Numbered from the stretch's first letter, positions 41,625 through 50,135 are shown. The stretch: DNA of 64,000 nucleotides from RGIG5579 sp045541915 (GCA_045541915.1 JAZQJZ010000007.1:62001-126000), one strand, 5' to 3'. A program made the numbers and translations. Notes: generated by a model not told the origin, from the letters alone.

Positions 41625-41834
41625 TCAGTCTTTCTTGCCAAACAAAGCCTTCAAACCTTTGGAAAAATTGCCGTCGGTCTTGATGCTTCCCAAAAGGGAG
41701 ATCACCAGGATAATAATACCGATGACTACGAAAATGCCCAACATTCCGGCCACCATAATGGGAAGGCCGTGGGACAGGATGTTAGTCAGATTGGTTTGGA
41801 TATTGGCTACTAAAAATTGATTGATGATATTCAT
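41625..41834 (-). CDS. small membrane subunit, OadG-like
   Basis: 69 residues. One strong transmembrane helix (IMVAGMLGIFVVIGIIILVISLLG) preceded by a short amphipathic region and followed by a basic tail ending FGKKD. Its size, topology and place directly after the beta-subunit gene fit the gamma/delta-type small subunit that anchors Na+-translocating decarboxylases. The sequence is too short for a firm family call. Confidence 0.6.
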   Translation of the reverse strand: MNIINQFLVANIQTNLTNILSHGLPIMVAGMLGIFVVIGIIILVISLLGSIKTDGNFSKGLKALFGKKD

Positions 41835-41852
41835 TTTTCGATCCTCCTATTC

Positions 41853-43001
41853 TCAGCCTTGCACCATTGCAAGAATGATACCGCCGGCGATAACAGATGC
41901 CACCTGACCGGAAACGTTAACACCGATGGAGTGCATCAAAAGGAAGTTCTGGGGATCCTCTGCCAGACCCATCTTATGGACCACACGGCCGGACATGGGG
42001 AATGCGGAGATACCGGCCGCGCCGATCATGGGATTGATCTTCTTGCCCTGGGGCAGGAAGAGGTTCATGAATTTTGCCAGCATTACACCGCCGACAGTGT
42101 CGAACACGAAAGCGGCAAGGCCCAGGCCCAGGATCAAAATGGTTTCCCAGGTCAAGAACTTATCTGCGGTCATCTGGGAAGCAACGGAAATACCCAAAAC
42201 GATGGTGATCAGGTTTGCCAGCACCTTCTGGGCGGTTTCGGACAGAGAATCCAGAACGCCGCACTCACGGAGCAGGTTACCGAACATCAAAAAGCCAACC
42301 AGCGCAACAGAGCCGGGAGCAAACAGACCAACGATGATGGTTACCACAATGGGGAACAGGATCTTGGTGAGCTTGGAAACGGGCTTTGTGCCGGCATTGT
42401 TCATACGGATCATACGCTCTTTTCTGGTGGTGCAAAGCTTGATGATGGGGGGCTGCACCACAGGAACGAGAGCCATATAAGAATAAGCGGCCACCATGAT
42501 TGCGCCCATATATTTGGACTTCAAGGTCTGTGCAACCACAATGGAGGTGGGGCCGTCAGCTGCGCCGATGATGGCAGCGGAGGCGGCATCGTTCAGATCA
42601 AAGCCAACCAGGAGACCCAGGCACAGGGTAAAGAAGATACCGAACTGAGCGGCAGCGCCGAAGATCATCAACTTCGGATTGGAAAGCACGGGACCGAAGT
42701 CGATCATCGCGCCGATACCGATAAACAAAAGCAAGGGGAAAAGCTCAAAGCTTTCGTGGGTCATACCCATATTAAACAGGTGGTTCAACACGCCGTTAAT
42801 GCCTTCATCGGCTTCAGCGGGGTTGATGGGCAGGTTCACCAGAATGGCACCCAAGCCCATCGGCAGAAGGAGCGTGGGCTCCATTTCTTTTTTGATGGCA
42901 AGGAAGATCAGCAAGCCACCAATGGCCCACATAGCCAGCTGGTTCCACTGCAGATACTGAAAATTCTCAAATAGCTTTAAAAATTGTTCTAAAATTCCCA
43001 T
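41853..43001 (-). CDS. oadB: Na+-translocating decarboxylase beta subunit
   Basis: 382 residues. About nine to eleven membrane helices with the OadB/GcdB/MmdB signatures EADEGINGVLNHLF, IGIGAMIDFGPVLSNPK, AAIIGAADGPTSIVVA and NPMIGAAGISAFPMSGRVV. It couples decarboxylation of a biotin-bound carboxyl group to export of about two Na+ per turnover. The carboxyltransferase and biotin carrier subunits are absent from this operon, so the substrate (oxaloacetate, methylmalonyl-CoA or glutaconyl-CoA) cannot be decided. The small subunit follows 18 bases later. Confidence 0.9.
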   Translation of the reverse strand: MGILEQFLKLFENFQYLQWNQLAMWAIGGLLIFLAIKKEMEPTLLLPMGLGAILVNLPINPAEADEGINGVLNHLFNMGMTHESFELFPLLLFIGIGAMIDFGPVLSNPKLMIFGAAAQFGIFFTLCLGLLVGFDLNDAASAAIIGAADGPTSIVVAQTLKSKYMGAIMVAAYSYMALVPVVQPPIIKLCTTRKERMIRMNNAGTKPVSKLTKILFPIVVTIIVGLFAPGSVALVGFLMFGNLLRECGVLDSLSETAQKVLANLITIVLGISVASQMTADKFLTWETILILGLGLAAFVFDTVGGVMLAKFMNLFLPQGKKINPMIGAAGISAFPMSGRVVHKMGLAEDPQNFLLMHSIGVNVSGQVASVIAGGIILAMVQG

Positions 43002-43015
43002 TGTTTGTTCCTTTC

Positions 43016-46000
43016 CTATTTTACAACCTTGACAGACAAGGTTACTTTTTCACCGTTGATGTCCCACTCCTTGGCCGTTTCCGAAAGGGTCTCGGAAAGG
43101 GAGAGGGCGAGGGTGTCTTCGCAGATTTCCGCTTCGTTTTCCCTGGCAAGGGAAAGGAGCTTACCGTTACCGGAAATTCCAATCTCGATGCGATCGGTCA
43201 CATTGAAATCTGCTTCCTTACGCATGGTCTGCACCTTGCTGATGATCTCTCGCACAAAGCCTTCGGTGATCAATTCTTCCGTCAGCGCTGTATCCAAAAC
43301 CACCACCAGGTCAGCATCGGAAACGGCAAAGAAGCCTTCCTTCTGCTCATTCTGGATCAAGAGATCTTCCGGCTCCAGCACCACTCTGCCGGAGGGGAGA
43401 TCAAGAGCAAGAGATCCGTCGGCATCCAATTCCTTCTTGGCCTTGGCGCCGTCAATATTCTGAAGCGCCGCCTTCAATTCTCCCAGCTGCTTTCCAAATT
43501 TCGGTCCGCAGGTCTTCAGCTGAGGCTTGAAGGAATAGGACAGGAATTCATCCACCTTGTCAGTGAACAGAACTTCCTTCACATTCAATTCTTCCTTCAC
43601 AATGGCAGTGCAATCCTCGTTCAGTGCAGTCTCGCACTTGACGAACATTTTTGCCAGAGGCTGGCGGTTCTTTCTGCCGCTGCCGGCACGGGCCGCTCTT
43701 CCGCTGACCACAATGCGCAAAACCTCGTCCATTTCATCTTCCAGATCCGGCTGGATCCAATCCTCCCTTACTTCGGGGAAGGAGCAAAGATGAACCGATT
43801 CTTCTGCGTTGGGATCCACCGAGCAAACCAGGTTGCGGTAAATATCCTCTGCCATAAAGGGGATCATGGGAGCGGCGGTCTTTGCCACCGTTACAAGGGC
43901 GGTGTAAAGGGTCATATAAGCGTTGATCTTATCCTGGGGCATACCGCTGACCCAAAAGCGTTCTCTGCCGCGGCGTACATACCAGTTGGAAAGATCGTCC
44001 ACAAAGCTCTGCAGTGCTCTGCACGCTTCGGGGATCCGGTAGTTCTCCAGATTTTCATCCACACTCAAAACGGTGGAGTTGAGCTTGGAAAGGAGCCACT
44101 TATCCATCACGGAAAGCTTTTCATATTCCAGTGCAAACTTGGTGGGATCAAACTCGTCAATATTGGCATAGAGCACGTAGAACGCGTAGGTGTTCCAAAG
44201 GGTGCCCATAAACTTTCTCTGTCCCTCTACCACTGCCTTTCCGTGGAAGCGGTTGGGAAGCCAGGGAGCGGAGTTGGTATAGAAATACCAACGAATGGCA
44301 TCGGCACCGTAGGTTTCCAGAGCGTCAAAGGGATCCACTGCATTGCCCTTGGATTTACTCATTTTCTGGCCATTTTCATCCTGCACGTGACCTAAAACGA
44401 TAACGTTTTTATAAGGAGCCTTGTCAAAGATCAAGGTGGAAATGGCAAGGAGAGAATAGAACCAACCACGGGTCTGGTCCACTGCCTCGGAAATAAAGTC
44501 TGCCGGGAACTGAGCCTCAAACAGATCCTTGTTTTCAAAGGGATAGTGGTGCTGAGCAAAGGGCATCGCACCGGAGTCAAACCAGCAGTCGATCACCTCA
44601 GGCACACGGTGCATTTCCTTGCCGCAATGGGGACAGGGGAAGGTGACCGCATCAATATAAGGACGGTGCAGTTCAATGTCCTCAGGGCAATTCTTACTGA
44701 GGGAACGAAGCTCTGCGATGGAGCCGATGGCGTGGTGATGGCCACATTCACATTCCCAGATGTTCAAGGGAGTGCCCCAGTAACGGTTACGGGAAATACC
44801 CCAATCCTGCACATTTTCCAGCCAGTCGCCGAATCTGCCCTTACCGATGCTCTCCGGAATCCAGTTGATGGTATTGTTGTTGGCGATCAAACGGTCGCGC
44901 ACATCGGTCATACGAATAAACCAGGATTCTCTTGCATAATAAATAAGGGGGGTATCGCACCGCCAGCAGAAGGGATAATCGTGCTCAAACTTAGGTGCGT
45001 CAAAAAGCAATCCTCTGGAGGAAAGGTCCCGGAGCACTTCCGGATCCGCATCCTTCACAAAAAGTCCTGCAAAGGGAGTGCTCTCAGTCATACAGCCCTT
45101 GCCATCCACCAGCTGAACAAAAGGAAGATCGTACTTTCTTCCTACCCGGGCGTCATCTTCACCAAAGGCCGGTGCAATGTGAACAATACCGGTACCGTCG
45201 GACATGGTAACATATCCGTCGCACACAATATAGTGTCCTTTTTTGCCCTGCTTTTTGGCAAGCTCTCCTGCAACTTCATAAAGAGGCTGGTATTCTTTTC
45301 CTTCCAGGGCCGCGCCCTCAAAGGTCTCCAGCACCTCCCAAGCACTCTTTCCTTCTTCTGCCAAAGGAGAGAGCACCGCATCCAGGAGCTTTTTGGCCAG
45401 ATAATAAACCTTGCCGTCCGCCGCCTTTACCTTGCAATATTCCTCCTTGGGGTTCACACAGAGCGCCACATTGGAGGGCAGAGTCCAGGGGGTGGTGGTC
45501 CAAGCCAAGAAGTACGCGTCCTCGCCAATCACGGAAAAGCGCACAACAGCACTTTTTTCTTTTACGGATTTATACCCCTGAGCAACCTCGTGAGAGGAAA
45601 GAGGGGTTCCGCAACGGGGGCAGTAAGGAACGATCTTAAAGCCCTTGTAAAGAAGGCCCTTTTCATAGATCTCCTTCAGCGCCCACCACTCAGATTCGAT
45701 AAAGTCATTGTGATAGGTAACGTAGGGGTCATCCATATCAGCCCAGAAGCCAACGGTGCCGGAGAAATCCTCCCACATTCCCTTATACTTCCAGACGCTT
45801 TCCTTGCACTTCTGAATAAACGGATCCAGACCATACTGCTCGATCTGCTCTTTACCGTCCAGCCCCAGAAGCTTTTCCACTTCCAATTCCACCGGAAGAC
45901 CGTGGGTATCCCATCCGGCCTTTCTGGGAACCATATAACCCTTCATGGTACGGTAACGGGGGATCATATCCTTGATGACACGAGTGAGAACGTGACCGAT

Positions 46001-46168
46001 ATGAGGCTTGCCGTTGGCCGTGGGAGGTCCGTCATAAAATACATATGGCTCCCCTTCCTTTCGGGTCTGGATGCTTTTTTCGAAAATCTTGTTTTCCTTC
46101 CAGAATTCGCCCACTTTTTTCTCGCGCTGGACAAAATTCATATCTGAATTTACCTTTTCGTAAATCAT
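43016..46168 (-). CDS. ileS: isoleucyl-tRNA synthetase
   Basis: 1050 residues. Class I HIGH as PHIGHVLTRVIKD, GWDTHGLPVELEVEK, KMSKSKGNAVDPFD, editing-domain motif WTTTPWTLPSN, and a C-terminal tRNA-binding part. The length and the EYxxGLLYKGFKIVPYCPRCGT pattern fit the longer, eukaryote-like (type 2) IleS, which in other bacteria often confers mupirocin resistance. AGGAGG lies six bases before the ATG. Upstream is a short leader with an intrinsic terminator instead of a T-box. Confidence 0.95.
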   Translation of the reverse strand: MIYEKVNSDMNFVQREKKVGEFWKENKIFEKSIQTRKEGEPYVFYDGPPTANGKPHIGHVLTRVIKDMIPRYRTMKGYMVPRKAGWDTHGLPVELEVEKLLGLDGKEQIEQYGLDPFIQKCKESVWKYKGMWEDFSGTVGFWADMDDPYVTYHNDFIESEWWALKEIYEKGLLYKGFKIVPYCPRCGTPLSSHEVAQGYKSVKEKSAVVRFSVIGEDAYFLAWTTTPWTLPSNVALCVNPKEEYCKVKAADGKVYYLAKKLLDAVLSPLAEEGKSAWEVLETFEGAALEGKEYQPLYEVAGELAKKQGKKGHYIVCDGYVTMSDGTGIVHIAPAFGEDDARVGRKYDLPFVQLVDGKGCMTESTPFAGLFVKDADPEVLRDLSSRGLLFDAPKFEHDYPFCWRCDTPLIYYARESWFIRMTDVRDRLIANNNTINWIPESIGKGRFGDWLENVQDWGISRNRYWGTPLNIWECECGHHHAIGSIAELRSLSKNCPEDIELHRPYIDAVTFPCPHCGKEMHRVPEVIDCWFDSGAMPFAQHHYPFENKDLFEAQFPADFISEAVDQTRGWFYSLLAISTLIFDKAPYKNVIVLGHVQDENGQKMSKSKGNAVDPFDALETYGADAIRWYFYTNSAPWLPNRFHGKAVVEGQRKFMGTLWNTYAFYVLYANIDEFDPTKFALEYEKLSVMDKWLLSKLNSTVLSVDENLENYRIPEACRALQSFVDDLSNWYVRRGRERFWVSGMPQDKINAYMTLYTALVTVAKTAAPMIPFMAEDIYRNLVCSVDPNAEESVHLCSFPEVREDWIQPDLEDEMDEVLRIVVSGRAARAGSGRKNRQPLAKMFVKCETALNEDCTAIVKEELNVKEVLFTDKVDEFLSYSFKPQLKTCGPKFGKQLGELKAALQNIDGAKAKKELDADGSLALDLPSGRVVLEPEDLLIQNEQKEGFFAVSDADLVVVLDTALTEELITEGFVREIISKVQTMRKEADFNVTDRIEIGISGNGKLLSLARENEAEICEDTLALSLSETLSETAKEWDINGEKVTLSVKVVK

Positions 46169-46193
46169 GGAAAACCTCCTCTTGTTAATCGTG

Positions 46194-46253
46194 AAAAAAG
46201 TCTCCGTCCGCGAAAGGACGAAGACGACGCTTCATTGAAAGAGTGTTTCAATG
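46194..46253 (-). promoter_or_regulatory. ileS leader: stem-loop plus attenuator-like terminator
   Basis: On the minus strand an eight-pair hairpin (CATTGAAA / TTTCAATG, 46233-46253) is followed by a ten-pair hairpin (GTCTTCGTCC / GGACGGAGAC, 46200-46225) and six T residues, only about 20 bases before the start codon. The predicted leader is about 92 nt. No specifier loop or GGGTGG antiterminator motif is visible. Confidence 0.7.
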
Positions 46254-46266
46254 CCTTTTCCAAAGT

Positions 46267-46295
46267 AATGTATCATATATAATAATAAAAGTCAA
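46267..46295 (-). promoter_or_regulatory. promoter of ileS
   Basis: On the minus strand TTGACT (46290-46295) and TACATT (46267-46272), spacer 17. Confidence 0.78.
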
Positions 46296-46327
46296 GAAAA
46301 AACCTTTATTTTTCGCAAAACTTTTGC

Positions 46328-46356
46328 TTGACAAAAGCCATTTCCTTTGCTATAAT
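46328..46356 (+). promoter_or_regulatory. consensus promoter of tRNA-Cys
   Basis: A perfect TTGACA (46328-46333), 17 bases, perfect TATAAT (46351-46356), 20 bases ahead of the mature tRNA. The strength fits a stable RNA gene. Confidence 0.92.
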
Positions 46357-46375
46357 GATTCCCGCAACTGAATAT

Positions 46376-46450
46376 GGTGCCATAGCCAAGTGGTAAGGCC
46401 ACGGTCTGCAAAACCGTTATTCCCCAGTTCAAATCTGGGTGGCACCTCCA
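46376..46450 (+). tRNA. tRNA-Cys (GCA)
   Basis: Acceptor arms GGTGCCA and TGGCACC, discriminator T, encoded CCA end. The D-arm contains AGCCAAGTGGTAAGGC, the anticodon loop is TCTGCAAAA with GCA, and the T-arm is CCCAGTTCAAATCTGGG. Total 75 bases. It is divergent from ileS and has its own promoter and terminator. Confidence 0.96.
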
Positions 46451-46456
46451 AAAATA

Positions 46457-46488
46457 AAAGCAGGTCAATCGACCTGCTTTTATTTTTG
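46457..46488 (+). terminator. terminator of tRNA-Cys
   Basis: AAAAGCAGGTC pairs with GACCTGCTTTT across AATC and is followed by ATTTTT. Confidence 0.92.
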
Positions 46489-46498
46489 GAAATGAAGC

Positions 46499-46761
46499 GC
46501 ACCTTGTGGTGCATGAAACATGAAGTCGCCTACGGCTATGAAGCGTTCCCTGCGGGAACATTGAAAGTTCGCGTGCGCTTTGCTTCATGTTGCGCTATCG
46601 GCGCAATGCTTCATACAAGGCGAAGCCTTGTGCTTCATATTTGCGAAGCAAATGCTTCATTCCGCATTAACGGACACAAAACAAGGTTGCCTTACGGCAA
46701 ACAGTGTTGTGCTTCGTACAAATGATGTGGGCTTACGCCCAACGACGTTGACTTCGTGCAA
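46499..46761 (+). repeat. array of small hairpins separated by GCTTCAT-type spacers
   Basis: At least eight short perfect or near-perfect stem-loops with three- to six-base loops: 46499-46512 (GCACC/GGTGC), 46545-46559 (GTTCCC/GGGAAC), 46590-46606 (TTGCGC/GCGCAA), 46615-46631 (ACAAGGC/GCCTTGT), 46639-46653 (ATTTGC/GCAAAT), 46687-46700 (TTGCC/GGCAA), 46707-46721 (TTGTGC/GTACAA), 46728-46741 (TGGGC/GCCCA). GCTTCAT or ATGAAGC heptamers sit between several. Stem sequences differ, so it is a structural repeat rather than a sequence repeat. No coding gene fits. Confidence 0.75.
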
Positions 46762-46795
46762 TTATATGCTATAATATACCCAAGGTGGTGATTTT

Positions 46796-47527
46796 ATGGA
46801 AGCATTATTTGAAGATAGTTATGTTAGAAATAAAGAGTTAGCAAAAGAAATTCACATGTATAATGACTATTTGTTTGATTTTGATGGCACGTTAGTGGAT
46901 TCTATGCCAACATTCATTAATGTTATGTTGAGAATTCTTGATGAAAACAACATAAAATATGAAGATGATATTGTAAAAATCATTACCCCTTTAGGGTATG
47001 CCGGAACTGCCAAATATTTTAGGGAGTTGGGGGTTCCGTTATCCGAAGAAGAAATGGTTGCAATGATGAAAAAATATGCCTATGATGAGTATGCACATAA
47101 TATTCCGGCAAAAGCAAATGTTGTTGCAACACTCAAAAAGTTAAAACAAGAGGGTGCGAATCTTCATATTTTAACTGCAAGTCCTCATTCGGTGCTTGAT
47201 GTATGTTTGAAGAGATTAGGAATATTTGATATTTTTACAAATATATGGTCTTGTGATGATTTTGGAACAACAAAATCAGATGTGGAAATTTATAAAATGG
47301 CAGCCCTGAAAATAGCGAAACCTATCAACGAAATATTATTTCTTGATGATAACTGCAATGCTGATAAAACGGCAAAATCATCAGGAATGAAGGTATGTGG
47401 TATATACGATTCATCCTCCAAAGATTATATAAAAGATATAAAAAGTGTTTCGGACTATTATATTTATGATTTTTCAGAGTTACTCGAATTAAAATGTGAT
47501 GTAAGAGAAAAAAGTATTACATATTAA
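46796..47527 (+). CDS. HAD-family hydrolase (phosphoglycolate phosphatase-like)
   Basis: 243 residues. HAD motif I YLFDFDGTLVDSMPTF, motif II HILTASPHSVLD, motif III lysine in TTKSDVEIYKMA and motif IV EILFLDDNCNADKTA, with an alpha-helical cap typical of subfamily IA. It dephosphorylates a small metabolite. The first 25 residues before motif I are an extension. The gene and the next one have clearly more A/T in third positions than flanking genes, suggesting recent acquisition. Confidence 0.85.
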   Translation: MEALFEDSYVRNKELAKEIHMYNDYLFDFDGTLVDSMPTFINVMLRILDENNIKYEDDIVKIITPLGYAGTAKYFRELGVPLSEEEMVAMMKKYAYDEYAHNIPAKANVVATLKKLKQEGANLHILTASPHSVLDVCLKRLGIFDIFTNIWSCDDFGTTKSDVEIYKMAALKIAKPINEILFLDDNCNADKTAKSSGMKVCGIYDSSSKDYIKDIKSVSDYYIYDFSELLELKCDVREKSITY

Positions 47528-47554
47528 ACGGTATAAAAAAGGGAGTGTTTAAAA

Positions 47555-48409
47555 GTGAAATTATCTGTGGAATTATACACACTGGCACAAAGGTTTGGGG
47601 ATTTTAGGGCTATAGAAATATCAAAGGCTGCAGGCTTTGATGCGATAGATTATTCATATTATTATGACAAAGAATGTGAAGAAGTTTTAGGTGATGGTTA
47701 TAAAGAATATGCAGAAAAGTTAAGAGTTCACCTTGATAAAGTTGGAATAGCTTGTAATCAGGCACATGCGCCTTTTTCACTCAAATATGGTTTAGAGCAT
47801 AATATTTTTGAAGAAAAGTATCTGTGGATGATACATGCTTTGGAATCAGCATCAATTCTTGGCGCAGAAAATATAGTTGTTCATTCCATAACGGTTCCCG
47901 ATGGTGTTGATTTTGAGAAATATAATATTGAATATTATAAAAGCTTTATCCCGTACTGTGAACAATTTGGTATACATGTTGCAGTGGAAAATCTGTTCAG
48001 CAGGGATATAAAAAGAAAAAGGTTAATAGGCAAACTGGGGAGTCCTGCAGAATTAAACAGTATTGTTGAAAAAATCAATTCGCCATGGATTGTAGCATGC
48101 GTGGATATTGGGCATGCAGCACTGACCGGATATGAACCAGAAAAATTTATTGAAGGTGTTAATCCGAGGATTTTAAAATCTTTGCATGTACAGGATAATG
48201 ATTATCTTGATGATAGGCATATTTTGCCTTATACAGGAAAGCTGAACTGGGAAGCAATTATGCATTCGTTGAAAAAGGCGGGATATACCGGTGACTTGAC
48301 TTTCGAAATCATTAAGTTCCTTGATAAGTTTCCTGACGAGCTGTTCCCGGAAGTAATGCGATTTGCAGTCTCTGTCGGAAAACATCTTGTTTCGCTTTAT
48401 AATAAATAA
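47555..48409 (+). CDS. sugar phosphate isomerase/epimerase (xylose isomerase-like TIM barrel)
   Basis: 284 residues. AP endonuclease 2-type barrel with LYTLAQRFGDFRAIEISKAAGFDAIDY, ENIVVHSIT, VAVENLF, WIVACVDIGHA (metal ligands Asp and His), SLHVQDND and TFEIIKF. Members isomerise or epimerise sugars, inositols or keto acids with a divalent metal. The start is GTG at 47555 with GGGAG upstream. It is co-transcribed with the HAD gene 27 bases before; together they could convert and dephosphorylate a carbohydrate. Same AT-rich composition as its partner. Confidence 0.82.
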   Translation: MKLSVELYTLAQRFGDFRAIEISKAAGFDAIDYSYYYDKECEEVLGDGYKEYAEKLRVHLDKVGIACNQAHAPFSLKYGLEHNIFEEKYLWMIHALESASILGAENIVVHSITVPDGVDFEKYNIEYYKSFIPYCEQFGIHVAVENLFSRDIKRKRLIGKLGSPAELNSIVEKINSPWIVACVDIGHAALTGYEPEKFIEGVNPRILKSLHVQDNDYLDDRHILPYTGKLNWEAIMHSLKKAGYTGDLTFEIIKFLDKFPDELFPEVMRFAVSVGKHLVSLYNK

Positions 48410-48510
48410 TTTTCATCAAAGCCTTACATCCTACATCGAATGTTGTTAGTTGAAGTTTTTTAGAAATCCTCGGTTTTCGACCAGTTCTTTTTCGGACACG
48501 AATGACAAAA

Positions 48511-48544
48511 AAATCCCGTTCACGTAAGTGAGCGGGATTTTTTC
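48511..48544 (+). terminator. terminator of the HAD-epimerase operon
   Basis: AAATCCCGTTCAC and GTGAGCGGGATTT form a stem with a GTAA loop, followed by a T-run. Bases 48410-48510 show nothing recognisable. Confidence 0.87.
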
Positions 48545-48641
48545 TTCTTACTTCTTCACGATTCCCTCTTCGCTTTTCTCGCTTTCCTTCCGTTCGGAGC
48601 CGATTTTCAGGGGCAAAAGAAAAAGCGAATCACGAGATGGG

Positions 48642-48670
48642 TTGCGATCTTCTCTCTTTTGTGTTATAAT
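48642..48670 (+). promoter_or_regulatory. promoter of SGNH esterase gene
   Basis: TTGCGA (48642-48647), 17 bases, TATAAT (48665-48670). Confidence 0.72.
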
Positions 48671-48707
48671 ACGCAGCACAAACAGAAAATTTACGGGAGG
48701 ATACGGA

Positions 48708-49721
48708 ATGAAGCTTGATTTTGAAGCCATAAAAAGCATCACTTGCGGCGCAGTGCGCATAACGGAAGAAAAGGACGGGGTTCACTTTTTTCGCTTTACG
48801 CAAGAGCAAGAGGATTTTTACCGGGGTTATAAAGCCAGCTTTTATCAAAACACCTTTTCCACCTCCGGCATAAAGCTCCGTTTTCGGACGGACAGCGCCC
48901 GCCTCACCTTAGGCGCGACACCTTCCGCCACCTGCGCGCGTTCTTATTTTTCCTTTGACCTGACCGTCAACGGACGCCTTTCAGGCAGCTTGAATAACTT
49001 TGACCGCCTGTGTCTTCCCAGCCGTTATGCCAAGGTTGTGCTTCCTCATATGCCCGAAAAAAAGACCTTTGACCTGGGCCAGGGAGAAAAGGAAGTTTGC
49101 CTGTATCTGCCTTGGAACTGCAAGGTCGCTTTGTGGGAGCTTTCCCTTGACGATGGGGCAAAGGTGATCCCGGTAAAGAGAGAGAAAAAACTCCTTTGCT
49201 TCGGTGATTCCATCACCCAAGGCTACGATGCCTTGCACCCCTTATGTAAATATACCACCCGTCTGGCAGACGAGATCGGCTATGAAGAATACAACAAGGC
49301 CATTGGGGGCGAGATCTTTGTGCCTGGGCTTGCCGAAACGCGGGAAGACTTCCGCCCGGATCTGATCCTTGCATCTTACGGCTCCAACGACTGGAACAGA
49401 CGGAAAAGAGCGACCTTTGAAGCTGCGTGCCACGGATTTTACCGGAACCTTTCCCAATCCTATCCCGATACCAAGATCATCGCCATCACTCCCATCTGGC
49501 GCAAGATCTGGGAAAGACCCAAGCCCATCGGCACCTTTGATGTGGTGGAAAAGACCATTTTCCAAGTGGCTGAAGAACTCCCCAACGTATTTCCCATCAG
49601 AGGCTTTGACTTTGTTCCCAAGGATCCCCAGTATTTTGGCGACGGCACCCTGCATCCCAACAACACCGGCTTTCAATTTTATTTTGAAGGTCTGAAGAAT
49701 TTTGTTTTAGAACATCTGTAA
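48708..49721 (+). CDS. two-domain SGNH/GDSL esterase
   Basis: 337 residues. An N-terminal beta-sandwich of about 150 residues (YRGYKASFYQNTFSTSGIKLRFRTDS...) precedes an SGNH domain with all blocks intact: LLCFGDSITQGYDAL (Ser), IGGEIF (Gly), SYGSNDW (Asn), and DGTLHPNNTGF (Asp-His). No signal peptide, so cytoplasmic. Likely a carbohydrate acetyl esterase. ATG at 48708 follows GGGAGG by seven bases. It is the active counterpart to the CE2-like protein at 15334-16497. Confidence 0.85.
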   Translation: MKLDFEAIKSITCGAVRITEEKDGVHFFRFTQEQEDFYRGYKASFYQNTFSTSGIKLRFRTDSARLTLGATPSATCARSYFSFDLTVNGRLSGSLNNFDRLCLPSRYAKVVLPHMPEKKTFDLGQGEKEVCLYLPWNCKVALWELSLDDGAKVIPVKREKKLLCFGDSITQGYDALHPLCKYTTRLADEIGYEEYNKAIGGEIFVPGLAETREDFRPDLILASYGSNDWNRRKRATFEAACHGFYRNLSQSYPDTKIIAITPIWRKIWERPKPIGTFDVVEKTIFQVAEELPNVFPIRGFDFVPKDPQYFGDGTLHPNNTGFQFYFEGLKNFVLEHL

Positions 49722-49726
49722 AAAAG

Positions 49727-49757
49727 AAAAACAGAGGCAAATGCCTCTGTTTTTTTC
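49727..49757. terminator. terminator, probably bidirectional
   Basis: AAAACAGAGGCA pairs with TGCCTCTGTTTT with a three-base loop and a further T-run. It lies between the esterase and the convergent XRE gene. Confidence 0.85.
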
Positions 49758-49786
49758 TTTTTTCTTGGCGGGCTCAAGACCGCTCG

Positions 49787-50029
49787 CTATTGAATCTCCT
49801 GTTCCAGACCGTCAAAAAGAGGAGAGGAAAAGAATTCCTCCATACTGATCTCAAGCCCGTCGCAGATCTTTTTCACAGTGGAAACTGTCGTGCTTTGGTT
49901 TCGACCGCCCATAATATTGGATAAAGTAGATTGGGTGATTCCGCAAAGAGTCGATAAGCGGTTAACGGTAATTTTCTTTTCTTCGCAAAGTGCCAAAATC
50001 CTCAGTCTCACAGCTTCTCCGCTCTTCAC
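49787..50029 (-). CDS. small XRE family regulator
   Basis: 80 residues, essentially a bare Cro/C1-type helix-turn-helix: RLRILALCEEKKITVNRLSTLCGITQSTLSNIMGGRNQSTTVSTVKKICDGLEISMEEFF. It probably binds the GAGTT/AACTC dyads at 50075-50102, which separate it from a divergent promoter with no gene behind it. Single-domain XREs of this sort often act on a narrow local target. Confidence 0.82.
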   Translation of the reverse strand: MKSGEAVRLRILALCEEKKITVNRLSTLCGITQSTLSNIMGGRNQSTTVSTVKKICDGLEISMEEFFSSPLFDGLEQEIQ

Positions 50030-50074
50030 ATTTTCACCCCTTTTCTTTTTCTACACTTTCATATTACCCATTTT

Positions 50075-50102
50075 GAGTTACAAAGTTTAACTCTTTTGAG
50101 TT
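50075..50102. promoter_or_regulatory. overlapping GAGTT/AACTC operator dyads
   Basis: GAGTTA-N7-TAACTC (50075-50093) overlaps AACTC-TTTT-GAGTT (50089-50102). The second dyad abuts the -35 element at 50101. Both lie upstream of the XRE gene, so it is the natural candidate binder. Confidence 0.65.
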
Positions 50103-50129
50103 GACTTTTGAGCAGCCTGATGATAAACT
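50101..50129 (+). promoter_or_regulatory. promoter facing away from the XRE gene
   Basis: TTGACT (50101-50106), 17 bases, TAAACT (50124-50129). It directs transcription rightwards toward a terminator about 60 bases downstream. Confidence 0.6.
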
Positions 50130-50135
50130 GGTGAA

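Noticed and set aside
46168..46290. T-box riboswitch on ileS
   Set aside because: The leader is only about 92 nt and no specifier loop, AGGGTGG antiterminator motif or Stem I elements are visible; only a terminator and one hairpin remain.
48410..48510. Possible small gene after the epimerase
   Set aside because: There are stop codons in all frames and no ribosome-binding site.
49101..49700. Additional reading frames inside the SGNH esterase
   Set aside because: These are shadow frames with no motifs.
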